Below are positions 27,008 through 34,179 of a stretch of DNA of 64,000 bases, piece after piece; position 1 is the stretch's first letter, and each line of letters begins with the position of its first letter. The stretch comes from Streptomyces sp. NBC_00820. GTDB taxonomy: Bacteria > Actinomycetota > Actinomycetes > Streptomycetales > Streptomycetaceae. The stretch covers positions 4,940,501 through 5,004,500 of the forward strand of contig NZ_CP108882.1 of NCBI RefSeq assembly GCF_036347055.1, written 5' to 3'. A program made the translations under genes and the position numbers. Under the pieces are notes generated by a model, which saw nothing but the letters and a program-made list of their open reading frames with translations, did not search any database and was not told the DNA's origin.

Positions 27008-28965
27008 TGGCCACCGTCAGTACCCCCACCACGTCCGCCGCCACGCGCCCGGCGCTGCCCGCCGTCCTGCGCCGGCCCGCGGCCCGCAAGCTGCTCGCGC
27101 TCGCCGTCGTCGCCGCCGTGCTGGTGCCCCTCGCGCACGGCCACTTCGGCAGCGGCGCCTGGCCGCACGCGCTGACCGTCGACTTCTCCAAGCCGCTCGC
27201 CGACGCCAGCGACTGGGTCGTCGACCACCGCGACACCCACCCGCTCTTCCTGTACTTCTTCGGCCACATCAGCAACGGCGTCGTCCTCGGCGTGCGCGCG
27301 GTCTACCTCGCGCTGCTCGCCCTGGGCTGGGCCGGCGTCACCGCCCTCGGCGGACTCGCCGCCTGGCGCCTGGGCGGGGTCCGCCTCGGCCTCGGCACCG
27401 CCGCGGCCTTCCTGGCCTGCGGGGCCCTCGGCATGTGGGTGCCGACCATGCAGACCCTCGCGCTGATGGTCGTCGCCGTCCTCGCCTCCGTGGCCGTCGG
27501 CGCCGTGCTCGGTCTCGGCGCCGGTCTCTCCGACCGCCTCGACCGCGCGCTGCGGCCCGTCCTCGACACCATGCAGGTGCTCCCGGCGTTCGCGTACCTG
27601 CTGCCCGTCGTCCTGGTCTTCGGCATCGGCGTCCCCGCGGCGGTCCTCGCCACCGTCGTCTACGCCGCCCCGCCCATGGCCCGCCTCACGGCGCTCGGCC
27701 TGCGCGGCGCCGACCCCGAGGTGCTGGAGGCCGTCGAGTCGCTCGGGTCCACGCCCCGCCAGCGGCTGCTGACCGCCCGTATCCCGCTGGCCCGCAAGGA
27801 ACTCCTCCTCGGCCTCAACCAGACGATCATGATGGCGCTGTCCATGGCCGTCATCGCCTCGGTCATCGGCGCCGGCGGCCTCGGCGACCGCGTCTACCAG
27901 GCGCTCGCCTCGGTCGACGTGGGCGCCGCCCTCGCGGCCGGCATCCCGATCGTGCTGCTCGCCGTCGTCCTGGACCGGGTCACCGGCGCCGCCGGACGCG
28001 GCGCCGGCGACTCCGACAGGCCCGGCGCCGTCGGCTGGCCGTACGCGCTCGCCGCCGCTGCGGCCGTCGCCCTGGCCGCCCGACTGCTGGGCAGGCTCGA
28101 CTGGCCCTCCGGCTGGACGCTGGACATCGCCGCTCCGGTCAACCGGGCCGTCGACTGGATGACCGCTCACCTCTACTCCGGCGTCCCGGTCGTCGGCGGC
28201 ACCGCCGACTGGGCCGGTCACTTCACCACCTGGATGCTGGACCCGGTCCGCTCCGGCCTGCAGTGGCTGCCCTGGTGGTCGGTGCTGCTGATCGTCGCCG
28301 CGCTCGCCTGGCTGATCGGCACCTGGCGCACCGCCCTGACCGCCGTGCTCGCCATGGCCGCGATCGGCGCGCTCGGTGTGTGGCAGCCCGCCCTCGACAC
28401 CCTCTCCCAGGTGCTGGCCGCCGTCGCCGTCACCCTGGTCCTCGGTGTCGCGACCGGTATCGCCGCCGCCCGCGACGCACGCGTCGACCGCGTGCTGCGC
28501 CCGGTCCTGGACGTCTTCCAGACCATGCCGCAGTTCGTGTACCTGATCCCCGTCGTCGCCCTGTTCGGCGTCGGCCGCGCGCCCGCCGTCGCCGCCGCCG
28601 TCGTCTACGCCCTCCCCGCCGTCGTCCGGATCACCGCGCAGGGCCTGCGCCAGGTCGACCCGGCCGCCATGGAGTCGGCGCGCTCGCTCGGCGCGACCAG
28701 TCGCCAGCAGCTCTGGCAGGTCCAGCTGCCGCTCGCCAGGCGGTCGCTGCTGCTGGCCGTCAACCAGGGCGTGGTCCTGGTCCTCGCCGTCGTCATCATC
28801 GGCGGTCTGGTCGGCGGTGGCGCCCTCGGCTACGACGTCGCCTTCGGCCTCGCCCAGGGCGACCTGGCGACCGGCCTGGTGGCCGGCGCGGCCATCGTCT
28901 GCCTCGGCCTGATGCTCGACCGGGTGACCCAGCCCGTCGAACGGCACGCGAAGAAGGGAGCCTGA
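27007..28965 (+). CDS. proW: Glycine betaine ABC transporter permease, two ProW domains fused
   Basis: At 652 residues this is twice the usual permease length. Two homologous halves each contain a substrate-channel domain with the EAA-type loop (GADPEVLEAVESLGSTPRQR near residue 240; QVDPAAMESARSLGATSRQQ near residue 555). They are joined by a segment around residues 330-350. This covalent dimer replaces the two separate permeases of ProVWX systems. The start is ATG 27007, one codon after an in-frame GTG and overlapping the proV stop; the longer upstream frame is the proV gene read in another register. Confidence 0.92.
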   Translation: MATVSTPTTSAATRPALPAVLRRPAARKLLALAVVAAVLVPLAHGHFGSGAWPHALTVDFSKPLADASDWVVDHRDTHPLFLYFFGHISNGVVLGVRAVYLALLALGWAGVTALGGLAAWRLGGVRLGLGTAAAFLACGALGMWVPTMQTLALMVVAVLASVAVGAVLGLGAGLSDRLDRALRPVLDTMQVLPAFAYLLPVVLVFGIGVPAAVLATVVYAAPPMARLTALGLRGADPEVLEAVESLGSTPRQRLLTARIPLARKELLLGLNQTIMMALSMAVIASVIGAGGLGDRVYQALASVDVGAALAAGIPIVLLAVVLDRVTGAAGRGAGDSDRPGAVGWPYALAAAAAVALAARLLGRLDWPSGWTLDIAAPVNRAVDWMTAHLYSGVPVVGGTADWAGHFTTWMLDPVRSGLQWLPWWSVLLIVAALAWLIGTWRTALTAVLAMAAIGALGVWQPALDTLSQVLAAVAVTLVLGVATGIAAARDARVDRVLRPVLDVFQTMPQFVYLIPVVALFGVGRAPAVAAAVVYALPAVVRITAQGLRQVDPAAMESARSLGATSRQQLWQVQLPLARRSLLLAVNQGVVLVLAVVIIGGLVGGGALGYDVAFGLAQGDLATGLVAGAAIVCLGLMLDRVTQPVERHAKKGA

Positions 28966-28966
28966 C

Positions 28967-29932
28967 ATGCGCGTCCGTACCACCGCCCTGGTGGCCGTCG
29001 CCCTCTCCGCCGTCGTCGCGGGTGTGACCACGGGCTGCGGCGCCGCCGACATGACCAAGCAGGCGAGCCCCTTCGCGAACGCGGGCGGCGCCAAGTCGGT
29101 GACCCTGTCCGTGCAGTCCTGGGTGGGCGCGCAGTCCAACGTGGCCGTCGCCCAGTACATCCTCGAACACAAGCTCGGCTACCGCGTCGACACCGTCCAG
29201 GTCGACGAGGTGCCCGCCTGGGACGCCCTCAGCCAGGGCCGGGTCGACGCCCTCCTGGAGGACTGGAGCCACCCCGAGCAGGAGAAGCGGTACGTCGACG
29301 ACAAGAAGACGGTCTCCTACGCGGGCGGCCTCGGGGTGACCGGGCACATCGGCTGGTACGTCCCCACCTACCTGGTCAAGCAGCACCCGGACATCACCGA
29401 CTGGCGGAACCTGAACAAGTACGCCTCCCTCTTCCGCACCCCGGAGAGCGGCGGCAAGGGCCAGATCATGGACGGCTCCCCGGCCTACGTCACCCACGAC
29501 AAGGCCCTGGTGAAGAACCTGAAGCTGAACTACCAGGTGGTGTTCGCCGGTTCCGAGGCCGCCCAGATCACCCAGATGAGGCAGTTCGCCAAGGAGAAGA
29601 AGCCCTTCCTGACCTACTGGTACACACCCCAGTGGCTGTTCAAGAAGGTCCCCATGACGGAGGTGAAGCTGCCGCCGTACAAGGAGGGCTGCGACACGGA
29701 CGCGGACAAGATCACCTGCGCCTATCCGCACACCCCGCTGCGCAAGTTCCTCAACGCCGACTTCGCGAAGTCCGGTGGAGAGGGCGCCGCCTTCCTGAAG
29801 AAGTTCCGGTGGACCACCGAGGACCAGAACGAGGTCTCCCTGATGATCGCCGACCAGAAGCTCAGCCCTCAGGAGGCGGCGAAGAAGTGGGTGGACGGCC
29901 ACGAGTCCACGTGGAAGCGATGGCTGTCCTGA
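28967..29932 (+). CDS. proX: Glycine betaine-binding lipoprotein
   Basis: The 321-residue substrate-binding lipoprotein has an N-terminal signal with the lipobox TTGCGA. The OpuAC/ProX fold is visible from VQSWVGAQSNVAVAQYILE onward, with a Trp/Tyr-rich pocket (LLEDWSHP, HIGWYVPTYLV, YWYTPQWLF) expected for the aromatic cage around a quaternary ammonium. The ATG is one base after the proW stop, with GGGAG upstream. It is the last gene of the bet/pro operon. Confidence 0.92.
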   Translation: MRVRTTALVAVALSAVVAGVTTGCGAADMTKQASPFANAGGAKSVTLSVQSWVGAQSNVAVAQYILEHKLGYRVDTVQVDEVPAWDALSQGRVDALLEDWSHPEQEKRYVDDKKTVSYAGGLGVTGHIGWYVPTYLVKQHPDITDWRNLNKYASLFRTPESGGKGQIMDGSPAYVTHDKALVKNLKLNYQVVFAGSEAAQITQMRQFAKEKKPFLTYWYTPQWLFKKVPMTEVKLPPYKEGCDTDADKITCAYPHTPLRKFLNADFAKSGGEGAAFLKKFRWTTEDQNEVSLMIADQKLSPQEAAKKWVDGHESTWKRWLS

Positions 29933-30240
29933 GCGGTACCGCCGCAGGGCGGCCGCGATCCCGCGCGGCACGATCCCGCGCGGCACGGTCGCACGCGGCA
30001 CGGTCGCACGCGACGCGGTCGCGGCCGCCCGCCGGAGCCCCGCTCCGAACGTGACACGAGTGGCCCCTCGCACGCCGAGTACGCCGAGCGCGGCGTGCGC
30101 GGCGTGCGCGGGGCCCTCGCCGTTCTGGCGGCCGAGCACGTCGAGCGGCCCCGGGAGCGGGACGGGCGGATCGTCCGGGGCGCGGTCCCGGTGCGGGGAC
30201 CGGAAGGGGTACACCTCGTCCCCGGCCGGTACCCCCTGGG
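29933..30240. other. Intergenic region after proX
   Basis: A 308-base GC-rich spacer between the convergent proX and the AhpD-like gene. It contains the 15-nt tandem repeat below and GCGGCGTGCGCGGCGTGC repeats near 30090; no gene is recognised. Confidence 0.55.
29956..30015. repeat. 15-nt tandem repeat, four units
   Basis: CGATCCCGCGCGGCA occurs twice (29956, 29971), followed by two diverged copies, CGGTCGCACGCGGCA (29986) and CGGTCGCACGCGACG (30001). Confidence 0.85.
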
Positions 30241-30741
30241 TCACCCGTGCTGGCCGGGCCGGTAGTTGCCCGGGACCATCCTGGTCGTCACGGCGAAGCG
30301 GTTCCAGGCGTTGATCACCGTGATCGCGGCGATCAGCCGGGTCAGCTCGACCTCCTCGAAGTGCTTGGCGGCCTTCTCGTACACCTCGTCGGGCACGAAG
30401 CCGTCGGTCAGGACAGTGACCGCCTCGGTCAGCTCGATCGCCGCCAGCTCCTTCTCCGTGTAGAAGTGCCGGGACTCCTCCCAGGCGCTGAGCTGGATGA
30501 TCCGCTCCATGCTCTCCCCGGCCGCGAGGGCGTCCTTGGTGTGCATGTCGAGGCAGAACGCGCAGTGGTTGAGCTGCGAGGCGCGGATCTTGACCAGCTC
30601 GCACAGCTTGGGGTCCAGGCCCTGCCGGGCGGCGGCGTCCAGCCGGGCCATCGCCTTGTAGACGTCGGGCGCGTGCTCGGTCCAGTTCAGGCGCGGGGTG
30701 TGTGCGGGGGCGTATGCGGAGGTTTCCTGTGCGGTACTCAT
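30241..30741 (-). CDS. AhpD-like carboxymuconolactone decarboxylase family protein
   Basis: From ATG 30741 the protein is 166 residues with the alkylhydroperoxidase D-like signature NHCAFCLDMHT (about residues 67-77). Its CxxC pair and downstream His are the redox centre. Such proteins reduce peroxides or act as disulfide reductases; the substrate is unknown. It is divergent from a MocR regulator only 47 bases away and is its likeliest target. No good ribosome site precedes the ATG and TAGGGT lies 8-13 bases upstream, which suggests a leaderless transcript. Confidence 0.88.
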   Translation of the reverse strand: MSTAQETSAYAPAHTPRLNWTEHAPDVYKAMARLDAAARQGLDPKLCELVKIRASQLNHCAFCLDMHTKDALAAGESMERIIQLSAWEESRHFYTEKELAAIELTEAVTVLTDGFVPDEVYEKAAKHFEEVELTRLIAAITVINAWNRFAVTTRMVPGNYRPGQHG

Positions 30742-30803
30742 GTGTCCGACCCTAGGAGCGGGAAAGCCCAGGAGTATGGTCCATTTCCATGGCGGAACCA
30801 TGG
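30742..30803. promoter_or_regulatory. Divergent MocR/AhpD-like control region
   Basis: Three CCAT/ATGG elements are clustered: ATGGTCCAT (30776-30784), CCATGG (30787-30792) and CCATGG (30798-30803). The first overlaps TATGGT (30775-30780), a candidate -10 for the regulator gene. Repeated short boxes near the start are typical of MocR/PdxR autoregulation. Confidence 0.4.
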
Positions 30804-32192
30804 GCCACCTGGGGCGTCGACCTGCACCTTGAACCGGCCGGCACCGGCGGCCTGCGACGCGGTCTGACAGACGCGCTGCGCGACGCGGTCCGCACCGGCC
30901 GCCTCACCCCCGGCACCCGGCTGCCCTCCTCCCGCTCCCTCGCCACCGACCTCGGCATCGCCCGCAACACGGTCGCCGAGGCCTACGCCGACCTGGTCGC
31001 CGAGGGCTGGCTCACCGCCCGCCAGGGCTCCGGAACCCGGGTCGCCGAACTGGCCGCCGGCCCGCCGGCCGGCCCCGGAGCGGCACCTCCGCGCCGCGAG
31101 GTGGGCCGTCCCGTCCACGACCTCGTCCCCGGCACCCCCGATCTCGCCGCCTTCCCGCGCGCCGAGTGGCTCAAGGCAGCCCGCCGCGCCCTCGCCACCG
31201 CCCCCTTCCAGGCCCTCGGCTACGGCGACCCGCGCGGCCGCCCCGAACTGCGCACCGCCCTGGCCGGCTACCTCGCCCGCGCCCGCGGCGTCCGCACCGC
31301 CCCCGACTCCCTCCTGATCACCGCGGGCTTCTCCCACGCGCTGCGCATCCTCGGCACGGTCCTGCGGGCGCGCGGGGCGGACACGGTGGCGGTGGAGTCG
31401 TACGGCCTCGACGCCCACTGGGCGCTGCTGCGGGACGAAGGACTGGCGACGCGCGCGCTGCCGTACGGCGAACTCGGCACGGAGACGGGAGCGTTGAGCG
31501 ACGAGGGGGCGGTCCTGCTCACCCCCGCCCACCAGTTCCCGATGGGCGTGCCGCTGCACCCCGACCAGCGGGCCGCCGTCGTGGACTGGGCGCGCCGGAC
31601 GGGCGGGCTGGTCCTGGAGGACGACTACGACGGCGAGTTCCGCTACGACCGCCAGCCCGTCGGCGCGCTCCAGGGCCTCGACCCCGACCGGGTCGTCTAC
31701 CTCGGTACCGCCAGCAAGTCCCTCGCCCCCGGACTCCGGCTGGGCTGGATGGCGCTGCCCCCGTCCCTGCTGGAGGAGGCGGTCGCGGCCAAGGGCGCGA
31801 TCGACAGCTGCGGGGTGCTGGACCAGCTGACGCTGGCCGAGTTCCTCACCTCCGGCGCCTACGACCGGCACGTCCGCTCCGCCCGGCTGCGCTACCGGCG
31901 CCGCCGCGACGCCCTCGCCGCCGCCGTCGCCGGCCGCGCGCCCGACGCCCCCCGCATCGAGGTGACCGGGATCGCCGCCGGTCTGCACGCGGTGCTGCGG
32001 CTGCCTCCCGGCACCGAACGGTCCGTCGTCCAGGCCGCGGCCTGGCAGGGGCTGGCCCTGCACGGCCTGTCCTTCCACCGGCACCCGGAGGCCGTCGCCC
32101 CACTCCTGGACGCCCTGGTGGTGGGGTACGGCACCCCGCCGGACAGCGGATGGGCGGGGGCGCTGGAGGCGCTGTGCAGGGCACTGCCGTGA
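30789..32192 (+). CDS. MocR/PdxR-type regulator (GntR HTH fused to aminotransferase fold)
   Basis: The 467-residue protein has an N-terminal GntR winged helix (RGLTDALRDAVRTGRLTPGTRLPSSRSLA, GIARNTVAEAYADLVAEGW). A fold-type I aminotransferase domain follows. The PLP lysine is K310 in TASKSLAPGLRLGW, and the EDDYDGEFRYD segment is characteristic of MocR. These proteins use PLP as effector to control nearby genes. It diverges from the AhpD-like gene. A perfect palindrome CCGTGACCGGTCACGG spans its stop codon (32187-32202). Confidence 0.92.
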   Translation: MAEPWATWGVDLHLEPAGTGGLRRGLTDALRDAVRTGRLTPGTRLPSSRSLATDLGIARNTVAEAYADLVAEGWLTARQGSGTRVAELAAGPPAGPGAAPPRREVGRPVHDLVPGTPDLAAFPRAEWLKAARRALATAPFQALGYGDPRGRPELRTALAGYLARARGVRTAPDSLLITAGFSHALRILGTVLRARGADTVAVESYGLDAHWALLRDEGLATRALPYGELGTETGALSDEGAVLLTPAHQFPMGVPLHPDQRAAVVDWARRTGGLVLEDDYDGEFRYDRQPVGALQGLDPDRVVYLGTASKSLAPGLRLGWMALPPSLLEEAVAAKGAIDSCGVLDQLTLAEFLTSGAYDRHVRSARLRYRRRRDALAAAVAGRAPDAPRIEVTGIAAGLHAVLRLPPGTERSVVQAAAWQGLALHGLSFHRHPEAVAPLLDALVVGYGTPPDSGWAGALEALCRALP

Positions 32193-32282
32193 CCGGTCAC
32201 GGGCCGGCCCTGTCCCGGGCGCGGGGGAGCGGACCCGAGGGCGCCCGGCCCCGGAGGTTTTCGCACAGAGGGCGCCGGGGGG

Positions 32283-32311
32283 TTGGCGCCCGAGCGGCCC
32301 TGCGCTACAGT
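32283..32311 (+). promoter_or_regulatory. Promoter of the orphan RNA
   Basis: TTGGCG (32283-32288), exactly 17 bases, then TACAGT (32306-32311) is a good housekeeping-sigma match in a region with no downstream start codon. Confidence 0.6.
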
Positions 32312-32317
32312 GGATCT

Positions 32318-32466
32318 TGAACAGGCCGCCGGAACTCCCGGAGTCTGGACACGCGTTGGTGGTCCAAGGAAAGACGCCCCGCTTCCTGCGGGGAAATGCA
32401 GGTGCAAGGCCTGCCCGGCGCTCAAGAAGACGAACCCCGCCTCCTCAAACGGAGCCGGGGTTCGTC
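32318..32466 (+). ncRNA. Candidate structured small RNA with own promoter and terminator
   Basis: About 149 nt between the convergent MocR and EamA genes. After the promoter come a CCGG hairpin (32329-32341), TTGG-TGGT-CCAA (32356-32367), CCCCGC-TTCCT-GCGGGG (32377-32393) and GCAGG-N7-CCTGC (32398-32414). A terminator hairpin GACGAACCCCG/CGGGGTTCGTC (32429-32466) closes the unit. Unpaired A-rich joins (AAGGAAAGA, GGAAATG) resemble riboswitch-type junctions, and GGTGCAA-N-CC recalls a cobalamin-box fragment, but the rest of that motif is absent. No plus-strand gene follows closely, so I favour a trans-acting RNA. Confidence 0.55.
32429..32466. terminator. Terminator shared by the small RNA and EamA gene
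   Basis: An 11-bp perfect stem with an inner CTCC/GGAG extension and TCAAAC loop. It lies between the RNA and the convergent EamA stop and can act on both strands. Confidence 0.8.
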
Positions 32467-32526
32467 GCGTCGGGGCCCCGGCCGCTCCCGGCGAGGCGCC
32501 CGCCCGGAGGGCACGGGCGCCGTCGC

Positions 32527-33432
32527 TCACCGTGCCGCGGAGGCGGGGGCCGGTGTGTTCGTCCCGGCCGGAGCCTCCCCGAAACGGGCCAGGGCCAGCG
32601 CGCCCGCCACCGCCACCGCGAAGCCCAGCACCGCCGCCCAGGCCAGCCCCTCCCGGGTGCGGTCGCCGAGCCAGACCACGCCGGCCACCGCCGGGCCGAT
32701 CGTCTCGCCGATCACCATGCCGGCCGTCGCCGTGGTCACGGAGCCGCGCTGGAGGGCCGAGGTCAGCAGGAGGAACGCGCAACCACCACCGAGCAGCAGA
32801 CCGTAGACCGCCGGGTCGGTGAGCAGGGCGACGGGGTCGAGCGAGTCGATGAGCCTGACCGCCACCTCCACCACGCCGAAGCCGAACCCCGCACCGAGCC
32901 CCAGCAGCAGGGCGCGGGCCCTGCCGGACAGCCGGCGCCCCACCGCGCCCAGCAGCAGCACCCCGGCAGCGGCCGCGGGCATCGCGTACGGCAGCCACCC
33001 CGGTCCGCTCCGGTCGCCCTCCGTGCCCGAGGCCAGCCCGAGCAGCGCGAGCCCCGCGCACACCACGCCGACCGCCGCCCACTCCAGCCCGCTCAGCCGG
33101 ACCCGCAGCAGCCGCGCGGCCACCACCGCCGTCACCGCCAGGCTGGCCGCGAGCGCCGCGCCCACCGCGTAGATCGGCACCGAGCGCAGCGCGGCGATCT
33201 GGAGCAGGAAGCCGAGCCCGTCCAGCGCCAGCCCGGCGAGATACCGCCACTGCCGCACGGCCCGCAGCAGCAGCGCCGCCTCACCGACCGCTGCCTCGCC
33301 GACCGCTGCCTCGCCCGCCGCCGCCTCGGCGCCCTGCGGCGAGCCCGCCGCCCGCGCGGCCATCGCCTGCAACACCGTCGCGGTACCGAAGCAGACCGCC
33401 GCCCCGAGGGCGCACACCATTCCAAACAGCAC
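32527..33432 (-). CDS. EamA/DMT-family transporter
   Basis: A 301-residue polytopic protein with about ten hydrophobic helices in two halves, as in drug/metabolite (DMT) exporters, starting MLFGMVCALGAAVCFGTATVLQAMA. A small Ala/Glu insertion (GEAAVGEAAVGEAAL) near residue 45 is encoded by a 15-nt direct repeat. The GTG start has no convincing ribosome site, and a MITE-like element begins 13 bases upstream, so its original promoter and leader may have been displaced. The substrate is unknown. Confidence 0.8.
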   Translation of the reverse strand: MLFGMVCALGAAVCFGTATVLQAMAARAAGSPQGAEAAAGEAAVGEAAVGEAALLLRAVRQWRYLAGLALDGLGFLLQIAALRSVPIYAVGAALAASLAVTAVVAARLLRVRLSGLEWAAVGVVCAGLALLGLASGTEGDRSGPGWLPYAMPAAAAGVLLLGAVGRRLSGRARALLLGLGAGFGFGVVEVAVRLIDSLDPVALLTDPAVYGLLLGGGCAFLLLTSALQRGSVTTATAGMVIGETIGPAVAGVVWLGDRTREGLAWAAVLGFAVAVAGALALARFGEAPAGTNTPAPASAAR

Positions 33433-33441
33433 GAAGCGACT

Positions 33442-33699
33442 CTAGGGTCTTTCTTCCGGATCAGGCCGGCTCCGGTCTGCGGTGCCTTCTGGCCGACCCG
33501 AGCGGGGTCTGGTGCGTGCAGCTGCAAGGCGGAGGAGGGAGTCGACGCGGCGCGATGGGGGTCCCTCCCTGCTCGAGCGAAGCCGAGAGCTTGGGGGAGA
33601 GTGACGACAACGCCGCTGGGGGTACCCCCTGCTCGCAGAGCTTGGGGGAGTGCGTGCCAGGCCCCGCGACCCCGGCAAGATCCGGAAGAGAGGCCCTAG
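33442..33699. mobile_element. MITE-like element with terminal inverted repeats
   Basis: The left end CTAGGGTCTTTCTTCCGGAT (33442 on) matches the reverse complement of the right end (to 33699) at about 22 of 26 positions, with CTAG at both tips as a possible target duplication. It has no open frame for a transposase. Inside are two direct copies of a short repeat common in Streptomyces intergenic regions. It separates the EamA gene from a plausible promoter. Confidence 0.6.
33557..33650. repeat. Two direct copies of a Streptomyces intergenic repeat
   Basis: Copy 1 (33557-33599) and copy 2 (33618-33650) both run from GGGGGT through GCTCG and GAGCTT to GGGGGAG. The ends of each can fold as GGGGG/CCCCC or CTCC/GGGG stems. 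I recall very similar sequences scattered widely in Streptomyces genomes. Confidence 0.7.
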
Positions 33700-33790
33700 G
33701 CGAGCGGGCGAATCTGGGGTCTCCCGCACAGCAGTTCTCACCCTTCTCTAGGCTGGGGGCCGAGAACACGCAGCCGACGGGGGAGACAGC

Positions 33791-34162
33791 ATGGCGAACG
33801 CACGCCGACAATTCCGGTCCACCACGGTCGTCCTCGGCGGAATGGGCCTCCTTGCCGCCGCCCTGACCGCCTGCTCGTCCGAGCCGGACAAGCGCTGTGT
33901 CGACCGGGGCAGCTACAACCTCACCAAGGGCTACAAGGTCGTCTCCGACAAGAACTGCAAGTCGGCGAAGTCCGCGGTGAACGGCGCCTGGTACTACAAC
34001 GGAAAGAAGAAGGGCTCCTGGATCGACGGGGGCTCCTTCGTCAAGCCGTCCAAGGGCAGCTCGGGCCGTTCGAGCCGCTACTCCGACGACGACAGCGACA
34101 GCCACCGCACCGGCGTCCACCGTGGCGGCTTCGGCGGCGGCCACGGCAGCTCCGGCGGCTGA
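33791..34162 (+). CDS. Small lipoprotein, possible YgiB/DUF1190-like
   Basis: The 123-residue lipoprotein has a Tat- or Sec-type signal and lipobox LTACSS. A two-Cys core (KRCVDRGSYNLTKGYKVVSDKNC) precedes a Ser/Gly/His-rich tail (RGGFGGGHGSSGG). It lies 17 bases before an ATP-grasp ligase of the glutathionylspermidine-synthase family. In E. coli the lipoprotein YgiB precedes the similar ligase YgiC and also ends in a Gly/Ser-rich tail, so the pairing is probably conserved. The function of the pair is unknown. Confidence 0.75.
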   Translation: MANARRQFRSTTVVLGGMGLLAAALTACSSEPDKRCVDRGSYNLTKGYKVVSDKNCKSAKSAVNGAWYYNGKKKGSWIDGGSFVKPSKGSSGRSSRYSDDDSDSHRTGVHRGGFGGGHGSSGG

Positions 34163-34179
34163 CCGACCGGGAGCGCCAC

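Noticed and set aside
30051..30314. An 87-codon plus-strand frame after proX
   Set aside because: It overlaps the 3' end of the AhpD-like gene on the opposite strand, is Ser/Gly/Arg-rich and lacks a ribosome site.
32318..32430. Cobalamin riboswitch
   Set aside because: GGTGCAA-N-CC and GGGGAA resemble part of the core, but the B12 box end is absent and no coding gene follows on that strand.
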